A stretch of DNA of 64,000 bases from Algoriphagus aestuarii (GTDB taxonomy: Bacteria; Bacteroidota; Bacteroidia; Cytophagales; Cyclobacteriaceae). Shown piece after piece: positions 44,660 to 52,130 of the stretch; the first letter of the stretch is position 1; each line of letters starts with the position of its first letter. Location: assembly GCA_017051695.1 (NCBI GenBank), contig JAFIDK010000003.1, forward strand, positions 165,426 through 229,425, written 5' to 3'. The position numbers and the translations under genes were made by a program. The notes under the pieces were generated by a model. It did no database searches. It was not told the origin of the DNA and saw only the letters and a list, made by a program, of their open reading frames with translations.

Positions 44660-45708
44660 GGTTTAAATTCAACCAACTAGTAGGAGCTTTGGCTCTAAGT
44701 CTATTCTTTTTTTCCTGCGAAAACTCAGAGCCGGAACAACCACTAGGAGCCTATGAACAGGGCATTTTAATCATGAATGAAGGAAATTTCGGGACCAATG
44801 ATGGGGAGGTTTATCATTTGGATCCAAGTACATTGACCTTGAAACCTAATGTTTTCGAAACAGAAAACCTAAGACCATTTGCCGGATTATTGGAAGATAT
44901 GGTATCGGTGAATGGAACAATGTATTTGGTAGCAAATACTGGAAAAGTAGAAGTCGTGGATGCCGGGACGTTCAAAAGTTTAGGTGCAGTTTCAGGAGGA
45001 TTGGATCAGCCAAGATCTTTGGAAGTAGTGGGGAGTAAACTTTTCATTTCGGACTATGGTCCTTATGATGCTTCTTATGCGACGCCAGACTCGTATGTGG
45101 CAGTCGTGGATGGGTTAAATGGCGGTATGGTGACCAAAAAAATCGAAGTTTCCAATAAGCCGGAAGACCTAATTGCCTTTGGAAAATACATTTTTGTGGC
45201 AGGATCTGAAGAAGGAAAAGTAGAGATCATCGATGCGGAAAAAGAGGAAGTGATTAAAGTTTTGGAAGTGGATGGGCATCCGGCGCAGTTTTTTGAGATT
45301 GATGGAACTGTATGGTTGTATTCTACGGATGCTGAAGAAGTATATTTTCAGTCTTTCCACATGGATAATCTAACTAAAGCGACTACAAACGCCCTGCCTG
45401 TGGCAAATGCTACGGGTAGAATTGCCTTTGGAAATGATAATTTATATTATTTAATCACCAGCACCGGATGGCCAGATTTTGAAGATGGAGTATCCAGGGT
45501 TTCTGTAGTAGGTACAGAATTGGACTTGGATTGGATTACCGGTTCGGGTTTCTATGGAATTGGCTACGATAAAGTCAGAAATGAATTATATCTCGCTAAT
45601 TCAAATGGATTTCAAGGAAATGGAACCGTGACAGTTTATGGTACGGATGGTACCGAAAAAAGAGATTTTGAGGTAGGAAGAGGTCCTTCAGGATTCCTGT
45701 TTTATTGA
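44656..45708 (+). CDS. BtuG-like beta-propeller surface lipoprotein
   Basis: This is a 350-residue lipoprotein (Cys21 in LFFFSCENS) with YncE/DUF5074-type propeller repeats (about 30-350). The N-terminus of the fold, YEQGILIMNEGNFGTNDGEV, is the hallmark of the lipoproteins encoded beside btuB in Bacteroidota. In Bacteroides such BtuG proteins bind corrinoids with very high affinity at the cell surface and pass them to BtuB. It overlaps btuB by 4 bp and is followed by a strong terminator. The B12 role is inferred from homology style and context. Confidence 0.82.
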   Translation: MRFKFNQLVGALALSLFFFSCENSEPEQPLGAYEQGILIMNEGNFGTNDGEVYHLDPSTLTLKPNVFETENLRPFAGLLEDMVSVNGTMYLVANTGKVEVVDAGTFKSLGAVSGGLDQPRSLEVVGSKLFISDYGPYDASYATPDSYVAVVDGLNGGMVTKKIEVSNKPEDLIAFGKYIFVAGSEEGKVEIIDAEKEEVIKVLEVDGHPAQFFEIDGTVWLYSTDAEEVYFQSFHMDNLTKATTNALPVANATGRIAFGNDNLYYLITSTGWPDFEDGVSRVSVVGTELDLDWITGSGFYGIGYDKVRNELYLANSNGFQGNGTVTVYGTDGTEKRDFEVGRGPSGFLFY

Positions 45709-45718
45709 GATAAGGTGT

Positions 45719-45758
45719 AAAAAGAGGCTGTTGAAATATCAACAGCCTCTTTTTTAAT
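45719..45758. terminator. Bidirectional terminator after btuB operon
   Basis: Perfect 16-bp arms (45719-45734 and 45739-45754) containing AGAGGCTGTTGA and TCAACAGCCTCT, a 4-base loop, and a T-run. The A-run on the 5' side serves the convergent HEPN-like gene. Confidence 0.9.
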
Positions 45759-45759
45759 T

Positions 45760-46176
45760 TTAAGCATCTAATTTTTTGCCCATCGAGTCTTCAAATTTCT
45801 CCAATAAATGGATGTATCGATGCTGGAGATTGTATAAAAACTTGTCCTCGGTGTCTATCGAATACACCGGGTTGTATTGAATTCTGTCGATGACCATATC
45901 AAGCCAATCTTTTCCATCATCGATCAGATCTGCATGGAATGCTTCTGCTGTTAAATCCCTGGAGCCAGAAAATGGACCTTTGCCATGCTTTTGAAAATAC
46001 TTGGTCATTACTTTCAAAGCCAACTCATGTGCCACTTCAAAGTTGCTGATCATTTCTCTTGCCTGAGATTCTTTAAAGCCATGTTTGTTGGCACGGTGAA
46101 CATACGATCTCAAATCTTCCAATGCGGTGCTGAATTCCTCAAAACATTGTTCACAGGATTGGGGTACGGTCTTCAT
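45760..46176 (-). CDS. HI0074-family nucleotidyltransferase-substrate-binding (HEPN-like) protein, orphan
   Basis: This is a 138-residue all-helical protein with the HI0074 layout: NFEVAHELALKVMTKYF, a central TAEAFHADLIDDGKDWLDMVIDR, and the ending NLQHRYIHLLEKFED. Members normally partner an MNT minimal nucleotidyltransferase in toxin-antitoxin-like pairs. Here no such gene lies within the window, so it is an orphan. An extra C-x2-C (SCEQCF) at the N-terminus is unusual. It is convergent with the BtuG-like gene and tandem with the degQ-like gene. Confidence 0.75.
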   Translation of the reverse strand: MKTVPQSCEQCFEEFSTALEDLRSYVHRANKHGFKESQAREMISNFEVAHELALKVMTKYFQKHGKGPFSGSRDLTAEAFHADLIDDGKDWLDMVIDRIQYNPVYSIDTEDKFLYNLQHRYIHLLEKFEDSMGKKLDA

Positions 46177-46273
46177 GGGTTTTTCTTTTAATTAAGGTAC
46201 TAATTTTTGGGAATTGCATCCCAACGCAGATAGAGAATTTTGGCGGAATTCCATTCTCTTTTTTCCCTTTGAT

Positions 46274-47716
46274 TTATCGAATGGTATAGCTTTGCATAAA
46301 AGGCTGTCCACTAGTCGCTACCCCTTCCAATAATAATTTCCCACTGTATTCCTCCAAAAATTTTCCTACTGATTTTGGATCCTTGGCAGGTTCTCTATTG
46401 ATCTGGGTAATGATAAATCCCTCTCTCAGCCCTAAGTCTCTTAAATAGCCCCGAGTCATTCCTGTTAATTTGACCCCGTATTCAACTCCCATTTTATCTT
46501 TTTCGATGGTGTTTACTGCTTCCAGTTTTGCACCTAAAAGAGTGGAGCTATAATATTCGCGCTTTAATATTCCATCACCACCTTCAAGATTCTGGAGTTT
46601 CAGTTGGGCTGTTTTTTTTGAGCCATTTCGGATATAGGTAACAGGCAAATTCTGTCCAGGATAGTAATAAGAAAGTGCCTCTTCAAAACTTCCCATTCCG
46701 GTGATCACCTGATTTCCAAGTAAGGTGATGACATCATTTCTTTGTAACCCGGCAGCTTCTGCAGCTCCATCCCGGATCACATGGGTGACGATGACGCCGT
46801 CCAATGTTTTGATGTTCATTTCCTCTGCCAGCTCGGGAGTAATTTCAACTGCTTCTATACCTGGAATTGCCTTTTGCACTTCTCCGTATTGGATCAAATC
46901 GTTTGAAACTTTCATCGCAATATCCACTGGTACTGCAAATCCATATCCAGTGTAAGAACCGGTTCTGGAAAGGATAGCCGTATTGATTCCGACTAATTCC
47001 CCATTGACATTGACCAAAGCGCCACCTGAATTACCAGGATTAATAGGTGCATCTGTCTGAATGAAGCTTTCCAAAGGAAAATCACCTCCAAGGATATTAA
47101 TTTGACGCTCTTTGGCAGAAACAATTCCGGCAGTGACAGTGGAGGTTAAATTGAATGGATTTCCCACTGCCAGTACCCATTCGCCGATCCGTAAATCACG
47201 GCTACTCCCTCTTTTGATAGCTGGAAGTCCAACAGCTTCGATTTTCAATACTGCGATATCGGTATTTTTATCAGTACCCACCAGTTTAGCTTTATAGGTT
47301 TTTTTCTGATGAATCACCTCTATGGTTTCGGCCCTGTCAATCACATGGTTGTTTGTTACAATGTAGCCATCTTCAGAAATAATCACCCCAGAGCCAGAGC
47401 TGACTTGTTGTGATGGACCTGATCCAAAGAAATAATCAAACATACTATATCGTCGCGGGTCAGTTCCTGAGAAATTTTTGATAAATACAACCGATTGGGT
47501 GCTGTTTTCTGAAGCATCCACAAAAGAAGCAGGAGGAAAATCCGGGCTAGATTTAGGAGAAGAAAAACCAGAGGCCAAACTAATAGGATTTGACTTGCTT
47601 ACTGGGAAATCAAAGGTTTGGTTTTGGGGCTCCGAAACATTCATCTGAGTCCAAAGTGCTGCTCCGGCCAGTCCGGATAAGAAAGAAATTCCAGTAGTTT
47701 TTATAAGACTATTCAT
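46274..47716 (-). CDS. HtrA/Deg-family serine protease (first copy)
   Basis: This is a 480-residue periplasmic protease starting at 47716 (MNSLIKTTGISFLSG); the longer frame adds 17 non-family codons. An N-terminal membrane helix or signal is followed by the trypsin-like domain with catalytic H124 (VTNNHVID), D151 (DKNTDIAVL) and S228 (NPGNSGGALVN), then a PDZ domain (DGVIVTHVIRDGAAEAAGLQRNDVITLLG) and a less clear second PDZ-like region. It degrades or refolds damaged envelope proteins. A paralogue lies at 61065-62567. Confidence 0.95.
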   Translation of the reverse strand: MNSLIKTTGISFLSGLAGAALWTQMNVSEPQNQTFDFPVSKSNPISLASGFSSPKSSPDFPPASFVDASENSTQSVVFIKNFSGTDPRRYSMFDYFFGSGPSQQVSSGSGVIISEDGYIVTNNHVIDRAETIEVIHQKKTYKAKLVGTDKNTDIAVLKIEAVGLPAIKRGSSRDLRIGEWVLAVGNPFNLTSTVTAGIVSAKERQINILGGDFPLESFIQTDAPINPGNSGGALVNVNGELVGINTAILSRTGSYTGYGFAVPVDIAMKVSNDLIQYGEVQKAIPGIEAVEITPELAEEMNIKTLDGVIVTHVIRDGAAEAAGLQRNDVITLLGNQVITGMGSFEEALSYYYPGQNLPVTYIRNGSKKTAQLKLQNLEGGDGILKREYYSSTLLGAKLEAVNTIEKDKMGVEYGVKLTGMTRGYLRDLGLREGFIITQINREPAKDPKSVGKFLEEYSGKLLLEGVATSGQPFMQSYTIR

Positions 47717-48033
47717 GTGTTTATTAATTGGGTTTAATAAGCCAAGTGAAATCCTACACGGTAGCATATTTTTCTATGAAATGATACCTTATACCATGCT
47801 TGACTTCTTAGGTTTCAATTTAAACATTTGACGTTTTGGTAAAAAATCAGTTTTCCCCTTCACATTTTTTAAGAAAAGAGGAAGGAGTTGTGCCGAAATC
47901 GAGCAAAAATCAGCCCATCGCGTAAAAACTGACGAGTTGTACAAGGAAAAGTCTAGGCATCTTGTAATTTTGTCAGCTAATTGAGAAAACCATCTAAACT
48001 TTTTAAAAGTTTATTGCTCAAAATCCAAATTGA
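47717..48033. other. Intergenic region before dxr
   Basis: This 317-bp gap between the divergent protease and dxr genes contains no supported gene. A TAATTTTG at 47965-47972 matches the TAnnTTTG -7 element about 60 bp ahead of dxr. The minus-strand side must also hold the protease promoter, but nothing distinctive is seen. Confidence 0.5.
47965..47972 (+). promoter_or_regulatory. Promoter -7 element for dxr-rseP
   Basis: TAATTTTG is a full match to the TAnnTTTG element. No good -33 TTTG at 19-21 bp spacing is seen, so only this half is supported. Confidence 0.4.
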
Positions 48034-49200
48034 ATGACAGAACAAAAGCGCGTAGCCATCCTGGGTAGCACCGGAAGTATCGGTACCCAAACACTGGAGG
48101 TAATCCGCCAACATTCTTCGGACTTTCAAGTCGAAGTTCTTACCGCCCAAAACAACGCAGATTTATTGATCCAACAGGCTTTGGAATTTAATCCAAATGC
48201 GGTAGTGATCGGAAATGAAGCCTTATATACAGATGTAAGAGACGCGCTGATTCCTCATGACATTAAGGTATTTGCAGGTCAAAAAGCTATCGCGCAGGTG
48301 GTGGAAATGGAGACCATCGATGTGGTTTTGACAGCATTGGTGGGTTATTCAGGCTTGATTCCTACCATTCATGCGATCAAAGCCGGAAAACAGATCGCTC
48401 TGGCCAATAAAGAGACGATGGTGGTGGCCGGAGAAATCATCACTGCTTTGGCAAAGGAAAACAGGGTAAATATCTATCCTGTGGATTCAGAGCATTCGGC
48501 CATTTTTCAGTGCCTTGTTGGAGAATTTCATAATCCGATCGAGAAAATTATTCTGACTGCCTCCGGTGGACCATTTAGAGGGAAAGACAGAGCGTTTTTG
48601 GAAACCGTGACCAAAGCACAGGCTTTGAAACATCCCAACTGGGAAATGGGGGCTAAGATCACGATTGATTCAGCTTCATTGATGAATAAAGGACTGGAGG
48701 TAATCGAGGCTAAATGGCTTTTTGGACTACAGACAGATCAAATTGATGTGGTGGTACATCCACAGAGTATCATTCATTCTTTGGTTCAGTTTGAGGACGG
48801 TTCCCTCAAAGCACAACTTGGATTACCGGATATGCGTATTCCCATTCAGTTTGCACTCAGTTTCCCGGATCGGTTAAAAAGCGATTTTGAGCGGTTTGAC
48901 TTTATGAACTATCCTCAATTGACCTTTGAGCAACCAGATTTGGAGACATTCCAAAACCTTCAATTAGCATACGATGCCTTGGCAAAAGGAGGAAACGCTC
49001 CTTGTACCCTAAATGCTGCCAATGAAGTGGCTGTCGCAGCTTTTCTAAACGAGGAAGTAGGGTTTTTGGAAATGTCCGATCTAATCGGTGAGACACTTTC
49101 GAAAACAGAGTTTATCTTACAGCCGAATTTGGAGGATTATGTGGAAACAGATCGCAGGGCAAGAGAAATTACAAAACAACTAATTAAGCGTAAAGTATAA
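48034..49200 (+). CDS. dxr: 1-deoxy-D-xylulose 5-phosphate reductoisomerase
   Basis: This is a 388-residue enzyme converting DXP to 2-C-methyl-D-erythritol 4-phosphate, the committed step of the non-mevalonate isoprenoid pathway. The NADPH-binding GSTGSIGTQTLEVI is at residues 11-24. The metal and active-site region VDSEHSAIFQCL, the flexible loop TASGGPFRG, and MNKGLEVIEAKWLFG are intact. It overlaps rseP by one base (TAATG), a pairing of isoprenoid and envelope-stress genes widespread in bacteria. Confidence 0.98.
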   Translation: MTEQKRVAILGSTGSIGTQTLEVIRQHSSDFQVEVLTAQNNADLLIQQALEFNPNAVVIGNEALYTDVRDALIPHDIKVFAGQKAIAQVVEMETIDVVLTALVGYSGLIPTIHAIKAGKQIALANKETMVVAGEIITALAKENRVNIYPVDSEHSAIFQCLVGEFHNPIEKIILTASGGPFRGKDRAFLETVTKAQALKHPNWEMGAKITIDSASLMNKGLEVIEAKWLFGLQTDQIDVVVHPQSIIHSLVQFEDGSLKAQLGLPDMRIPIQFALSFPDRLKSDFERFDFMNYPQLTFEQPDLETFQNLQLAYDALAKGGNAPCTLNAANEVAVAAFLNEEVGFLEMSDLIGETLSKTEFILQPNLEDYVETDRRAREITKQLIKRKV

Positions 49201-50519
49201 TGGATACATTAATAATGGTGGGCCAACTGGTACTGGGATTATCCATCCTGGTAGGTTTACATGAATTGGGCCACTTGCTCACTGCCAAAATGTTTGGTAT
49301 GCGGGTAGAGAAGTTTTCAATAGGTTTTCCACCTAAAATTGCCGGATTCCAATGGGGAGAAACCGAATATTCGATCGGTGCGATTCCTTTGGGAGGTTTT
49401 GTGAAAATTTCCGGGATGGTAGATGAGTCCATGGATACCGAGCAGATGGCCGCAGAACCACAGCCTTGGGAATTCAGATCAAAACCGGCCTGGCAACGAT
49501 TGATAGTCATGCTTGGAGGTATCATTGTTAATGTGATTACCGGCATTTTGATATTCTGGGTGATGGTTTACAACAATGGTGAGACCTATTACTCTAGAGA
49601 CCAGGTGGTTGAGAATGGCATTGAGGCATTGGAAATCGGTGAGTCGATTGGATTGAAAACCGGAGACAAAATCCTTGATATCAATGGAGAGCCATATGTA
49701 AGCATCAATGATCTGAGTAGTGGATCGGCTTTGCTGAGCGAAAACGGATATTATACAGTAGATAGAAACGGTGAGATTTTAAAAATTGAAATCCCTCGTG
49801 GTTTCATCAACTCATTTAGTAAGAAAGAGGCTTTGGATAACTTTTTACAAATCAGATATCCATTTCAGCTTTCTGTCATTGATAAGGGCGGGGCCGCAGA
49901 AAAGGCAGGCATTACTACTGAAGATAAAATTCTAGCAGTCAATGGTGAGGAAGTTGAATATTTTGATCAGTTACAGGCAGCTTTGGCAAAAGTTAAGAGC
50001 GAAAATGCAGATGTGACTCTATTAAGAAACGGTGATACGACTCATACCACAGTGGCAGTTACGGATAGAGGTACCATTGATATTGCTGTCAATACAACTC
50101 TTGAGCCAGTCAGAAGAGAATATGGTATTGGTAAATCATTTTTAAAAGGATCAGAAAGAGCCTTTACAGTAGTCATCGTCAATGCAAAAGCATTGGGTAA
50201 AATGTTTACTGGAGAAGTTTCTACCAAAAACGTCAGCAGCTTTGTAGGGATGGCAAAAATGTACGGTTCAGTCTGGGATTGGGCCAAGTTTTGGAGCTTG
50301 ACCGGGTTGATTTCTATGCTTCTTGCATTTATGAATTTATTACCAATTCCGGCACTTGATGGTGGCCATGTGATGTTTTTGCTATATGAAATGATCTCTG
50401 GAAGAGCACCTTCTGATAAGTTTTTGGAAAATGCCCAAAAAGTGGGAATGGTCATCTTACTGGCATTGATGGTATTTGCTATTGGCAACGATGTGCTGAA
50501 ATTGTTTACAGGAGAATAA
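49200..50519 (+). CDS. rseP: Site-2 protease RseP
   Basis: This is a 439-residue zinc intramembrane protease. The HExxH motif is H21-ELG-H25 in the first helix. PDZ-like regions lie near residues 150-200 (SIGLKTGDKILDINGEPY) and 220-290 (GGAAEKAGITTEDKILAVNGEEVEYFD). The C-terminal NLLPIPALDGGHVMF carries the third metal ligand. It normally cleaves anti-sigma factors after DegS-type first cuts. It is translationally coupled to dxr. A strong terminator follows. Confidence 0.96.
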   Translation: MDTLIMVGQLVLGLSILVGLHELGHLLTAKMFGMRVEKFSIGFPPKIAGFQWGETEYSIGAIPLGGFVKISGMVDESMDTEQMAAEPQPWEFRSKPAWQRLIVMLGGIIVNVITGILIFWVMVYNNGETYYSRDQVVENGIEALEIGESIGLKTGDKILDINGEPYVSINDLSSGSALLSENGYYTVDRNGEILKIEIPRGFINSFSKKEALDNFLQIRYPFQLSVIDKGGAAEKAGITTEDKILAVNGEEVEYFDQLQAALAKVKSENADVTLLRNGDTTHTTVAVTDRGTIDIAVNTTLEPVRREYGIGKSFLKGSERAFTVVIVNAKALGKMFTGEVSTKNVSSFVGMAKMYGSVWDWAKFWSLTGLISMLLAFMNLLPIPALDGGHVMFLLYEMISGRAPSDKFLENAQKVGMVILLALMVFAIGNDVLKLFTGE

Positions 50520-50537
50520 CATAAAAAAGAATCAATT

Positions 50538-50568
50538 AAAAACCGGGTCGAAAGTCTCGGTTTTTTTT
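50538..50568 (+). terminator. Terminator after rseP
   Basis: Arms AAAAACCG (50538-50545) and CGGTTTTT (50558-50565) followed by further T residues. Confidence 0.75.
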
Positions 50569-50634
50569 ATTGGTTGGAAATTAATCCTTTGTTTTTAAGA
50601 ATTTAGTACATTTTTTTGTCGAAAAATTAATTTC

Positions 50635-51861
50635 ATGAAGTTTATAGTTTTCTGTTTCTCTTTTCTTTTTTTATTACATAATTCTTCACAGCTCGTTTTT
50701 GCACAGCGAAATTCCCCAAATCACTCCATAGTTACCCTTAAAAATGGCAATGAAATCCAAGGAGAAATCGTCAGTGATTTTGATCTGGAGGATTATACGG
50801 AAGTTCAATTTATTTCAAGTTCAGGAGAAAAATCAATCTTCAAGCCTGGAGATATTTTGGGGTTTAAATTGGCGAATGGAAGGGTTTTTAGGTCTGAAGT
50901 AATAACAGAGATAGGAGAGGATGCCTTTGTCCAGGTATTAATCTCTGGTACACTTGAGTTATTGAAATGGGACAGGAAATATTTTGTGCTCAATGAAACC
51001 GGACTAAGAGAACTTAAGGTTATTAAAACTTCCAGAGAGGTAGATGGGAAAACCATGACCGGAAGCAGTAATCAATACATTGGTATCCTCAAAATAGCCA
51101 TGAATGATGCCTGTGGTGCAGGGATGGAAAAGAAAATAGAATCGACCAAGCTGAGCGATTCTAGTTTAATTGATTTGTTTGAAGCCTATTACGCTTGCTC
51201 AGAGCAGACCTATCAGGTCAACGTTTCTAAAGTCCCTTTTTCAAAATTGTCCTTCAGGATTCATGGAGGGATTGGGCTTTTGGCGATAAAAGAATATCAA
51301 ACTAATAAGGAGGTCAATTATTTTCTTGATAAAACGACTTTACCCTATTTTGAAATTGGAGTGAGGTTCAAGGAATTTAGAACTTCTCCTCGGTTGATGG
51401 TCGATCTTGGGATTGGATACCTGGCAGAATCAAATGCAATAAATGCAGACTCTAAGTTGATTTCTTTTGATTTGACAGGAAGGCAAGAGTATCGTTCCTA
51501 CTCAGTTTTGGTCCCTCTGCAAGTGAGTTATGTGCTATATAAAAAAGAGAGGAATCAGGTTTATGCTGGTACAGGCCTTACTTTTTGGTTTACTAATTTT
51601 GAAAAGGGGCTAGGTGAACTAATCATTGACAATGGAGAGAAAGAAAATAGCATTCAAAATAAAGATTTTATAGACCGTAAAGAGAAGGGAATCAGCCCCA
51701 ATCTTAAAATTGGCTATCGTCGCAATGTATCCGACAAAACAAGTTTGTTTTTGGAAATGAAGGGAGATTACCTCATCAAGAACATGTTCTTTTACCCGCT
51801 TACTTACCAGGCTATTTACAATTATCTAACTGGGAGTTTGACAGTTGGGGTTGAGCTGTAA
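50635..51861 (+). CDS. Exported protein with predicted outer-membrane beta-barrel tail
   Basis: This is a 408-residue protein with a signal peptide (about 1-24, ending VFAQ). The N-terminal part (SIVTLKNGNEIQGEIV, about 30-120) looks like a small beta domain of a type often found in Bacteroidota surface proteins. A Cys pair (DACGAGM, YYACSEQ) follows at about 160-185. The C-terminal 210 residues alternate polar and aromatic residues (FRIHGGIGLLAI, LMVDLGIGYLA, QVYAGTGLTFWF) and end in LTVGVEL, as expected for a barrel. I cannot name a function. Confidence 0.7.
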   Translation: MKFIVFCFSFLFLLHNSSQLVFAQRNSPNHSIVTLKNGNEIQGEIVSDFDLEDYTEVQFISSSGEKSIFKPGDILGFKLANGRVFRSEVITEIGEDAFVQVLISGTLELLKWDRKYFVLNETGLRELKVIKTSREVDGKTMTGSSNQYIGILKIAMNDACGAGMEKKIESTKLSDSSLIDLFEAYYACSEQTYQVNVSKVPFSKLSFRIHGGIGLLAIKEYQTNKEVNYFLDKTTLPYFEIGVRFKEFRTSPRLMVDLGIGYLAESNAINADSKLISFDLTGRQEYRSYSVLVPLQVSYVLYKKERNQVYAGTGLTFWFTNFEKGLGELIIDNGEKENSIQNKDFIDRKEKGISPNLKIGYRRNVSDKTSLFLEMKGDYLIKNMFFYPLTYQAIYNYLTGSLTVGVEL

Positions 51862-52032
51862 GTTGATCTTGATTTGTGAGCGTTATTGAGTCACTTGGTG
51901 TAAAATAGAAAGCTTGGATTTCAATCACTGAATAACTGGCAATTTGGAATTGGGCAAGATTCAGGCATGTAAACCAATTGATTCTTTAATAATCTTTAAA
52001 ACATTCCCTGCCATTCTGACAATATCCCCTTT

Positions 52033-52047
52033 TGGCATACCCCTTGA
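52033..52047 (+). promoter_or_regulatory. Sigma-54-like promoter upstream of lon
   Basis: TGGCA-TACCCC-TTGA matches the spacing of the sigma-54 consensus TGGCAC-N5-TTGC (TGGCA and TTG separated by six bases), with the final C replaced by A. A start would fall near 52056-52060, about 75 bp ahead of lon. A similar element precedes hsp20. Confidence 0.4.
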
Positions 52048-52055
52048 CATTTTAG

Positions 52056-52088
52056 GAAGAACCTTCGCTTTTTGAAGGTTCTTCTTTT
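52056..52088 (+). terminator. Hairpin with T-run between the OMP-like gene and lon
   Basis: Perfect 11-bp arms GAAGAACCTTC (52056-52066) and GAAGGTTCTTC (52074-52084), loop GCTTTTT, then TTTT. It may end the upstream gene's transcript, or form in the lon leader if transcription starts at the promoter just before it. Confidence 0.7.
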
Positions 52089-52103
52089 AATTTAGCTAAA
52101 TCC

Positions 52104-52120
52104 TGACAGCCCATCTGTCA
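52104..52120. promoter_or_regulatory. TGACAG/CTGTCA dyad before lon
   Basis: TGACAG-cccat-CTGTCA is a perfect 6-bp dyad with a 5-base centre, 10 bp before the lon start codon. Possible operator or leader stem; no second copy is seen. Confidence 0.3.
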
Positions 52121-52130
52121 ATATGTCTAT

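Noticed and set aside
46232-46259. AGAGAAT/ATTCTCT dyad as a terminator for the first Deg gene
   Set aside because: No T-run follows on the minus strand, so it does not look like a working terminator.
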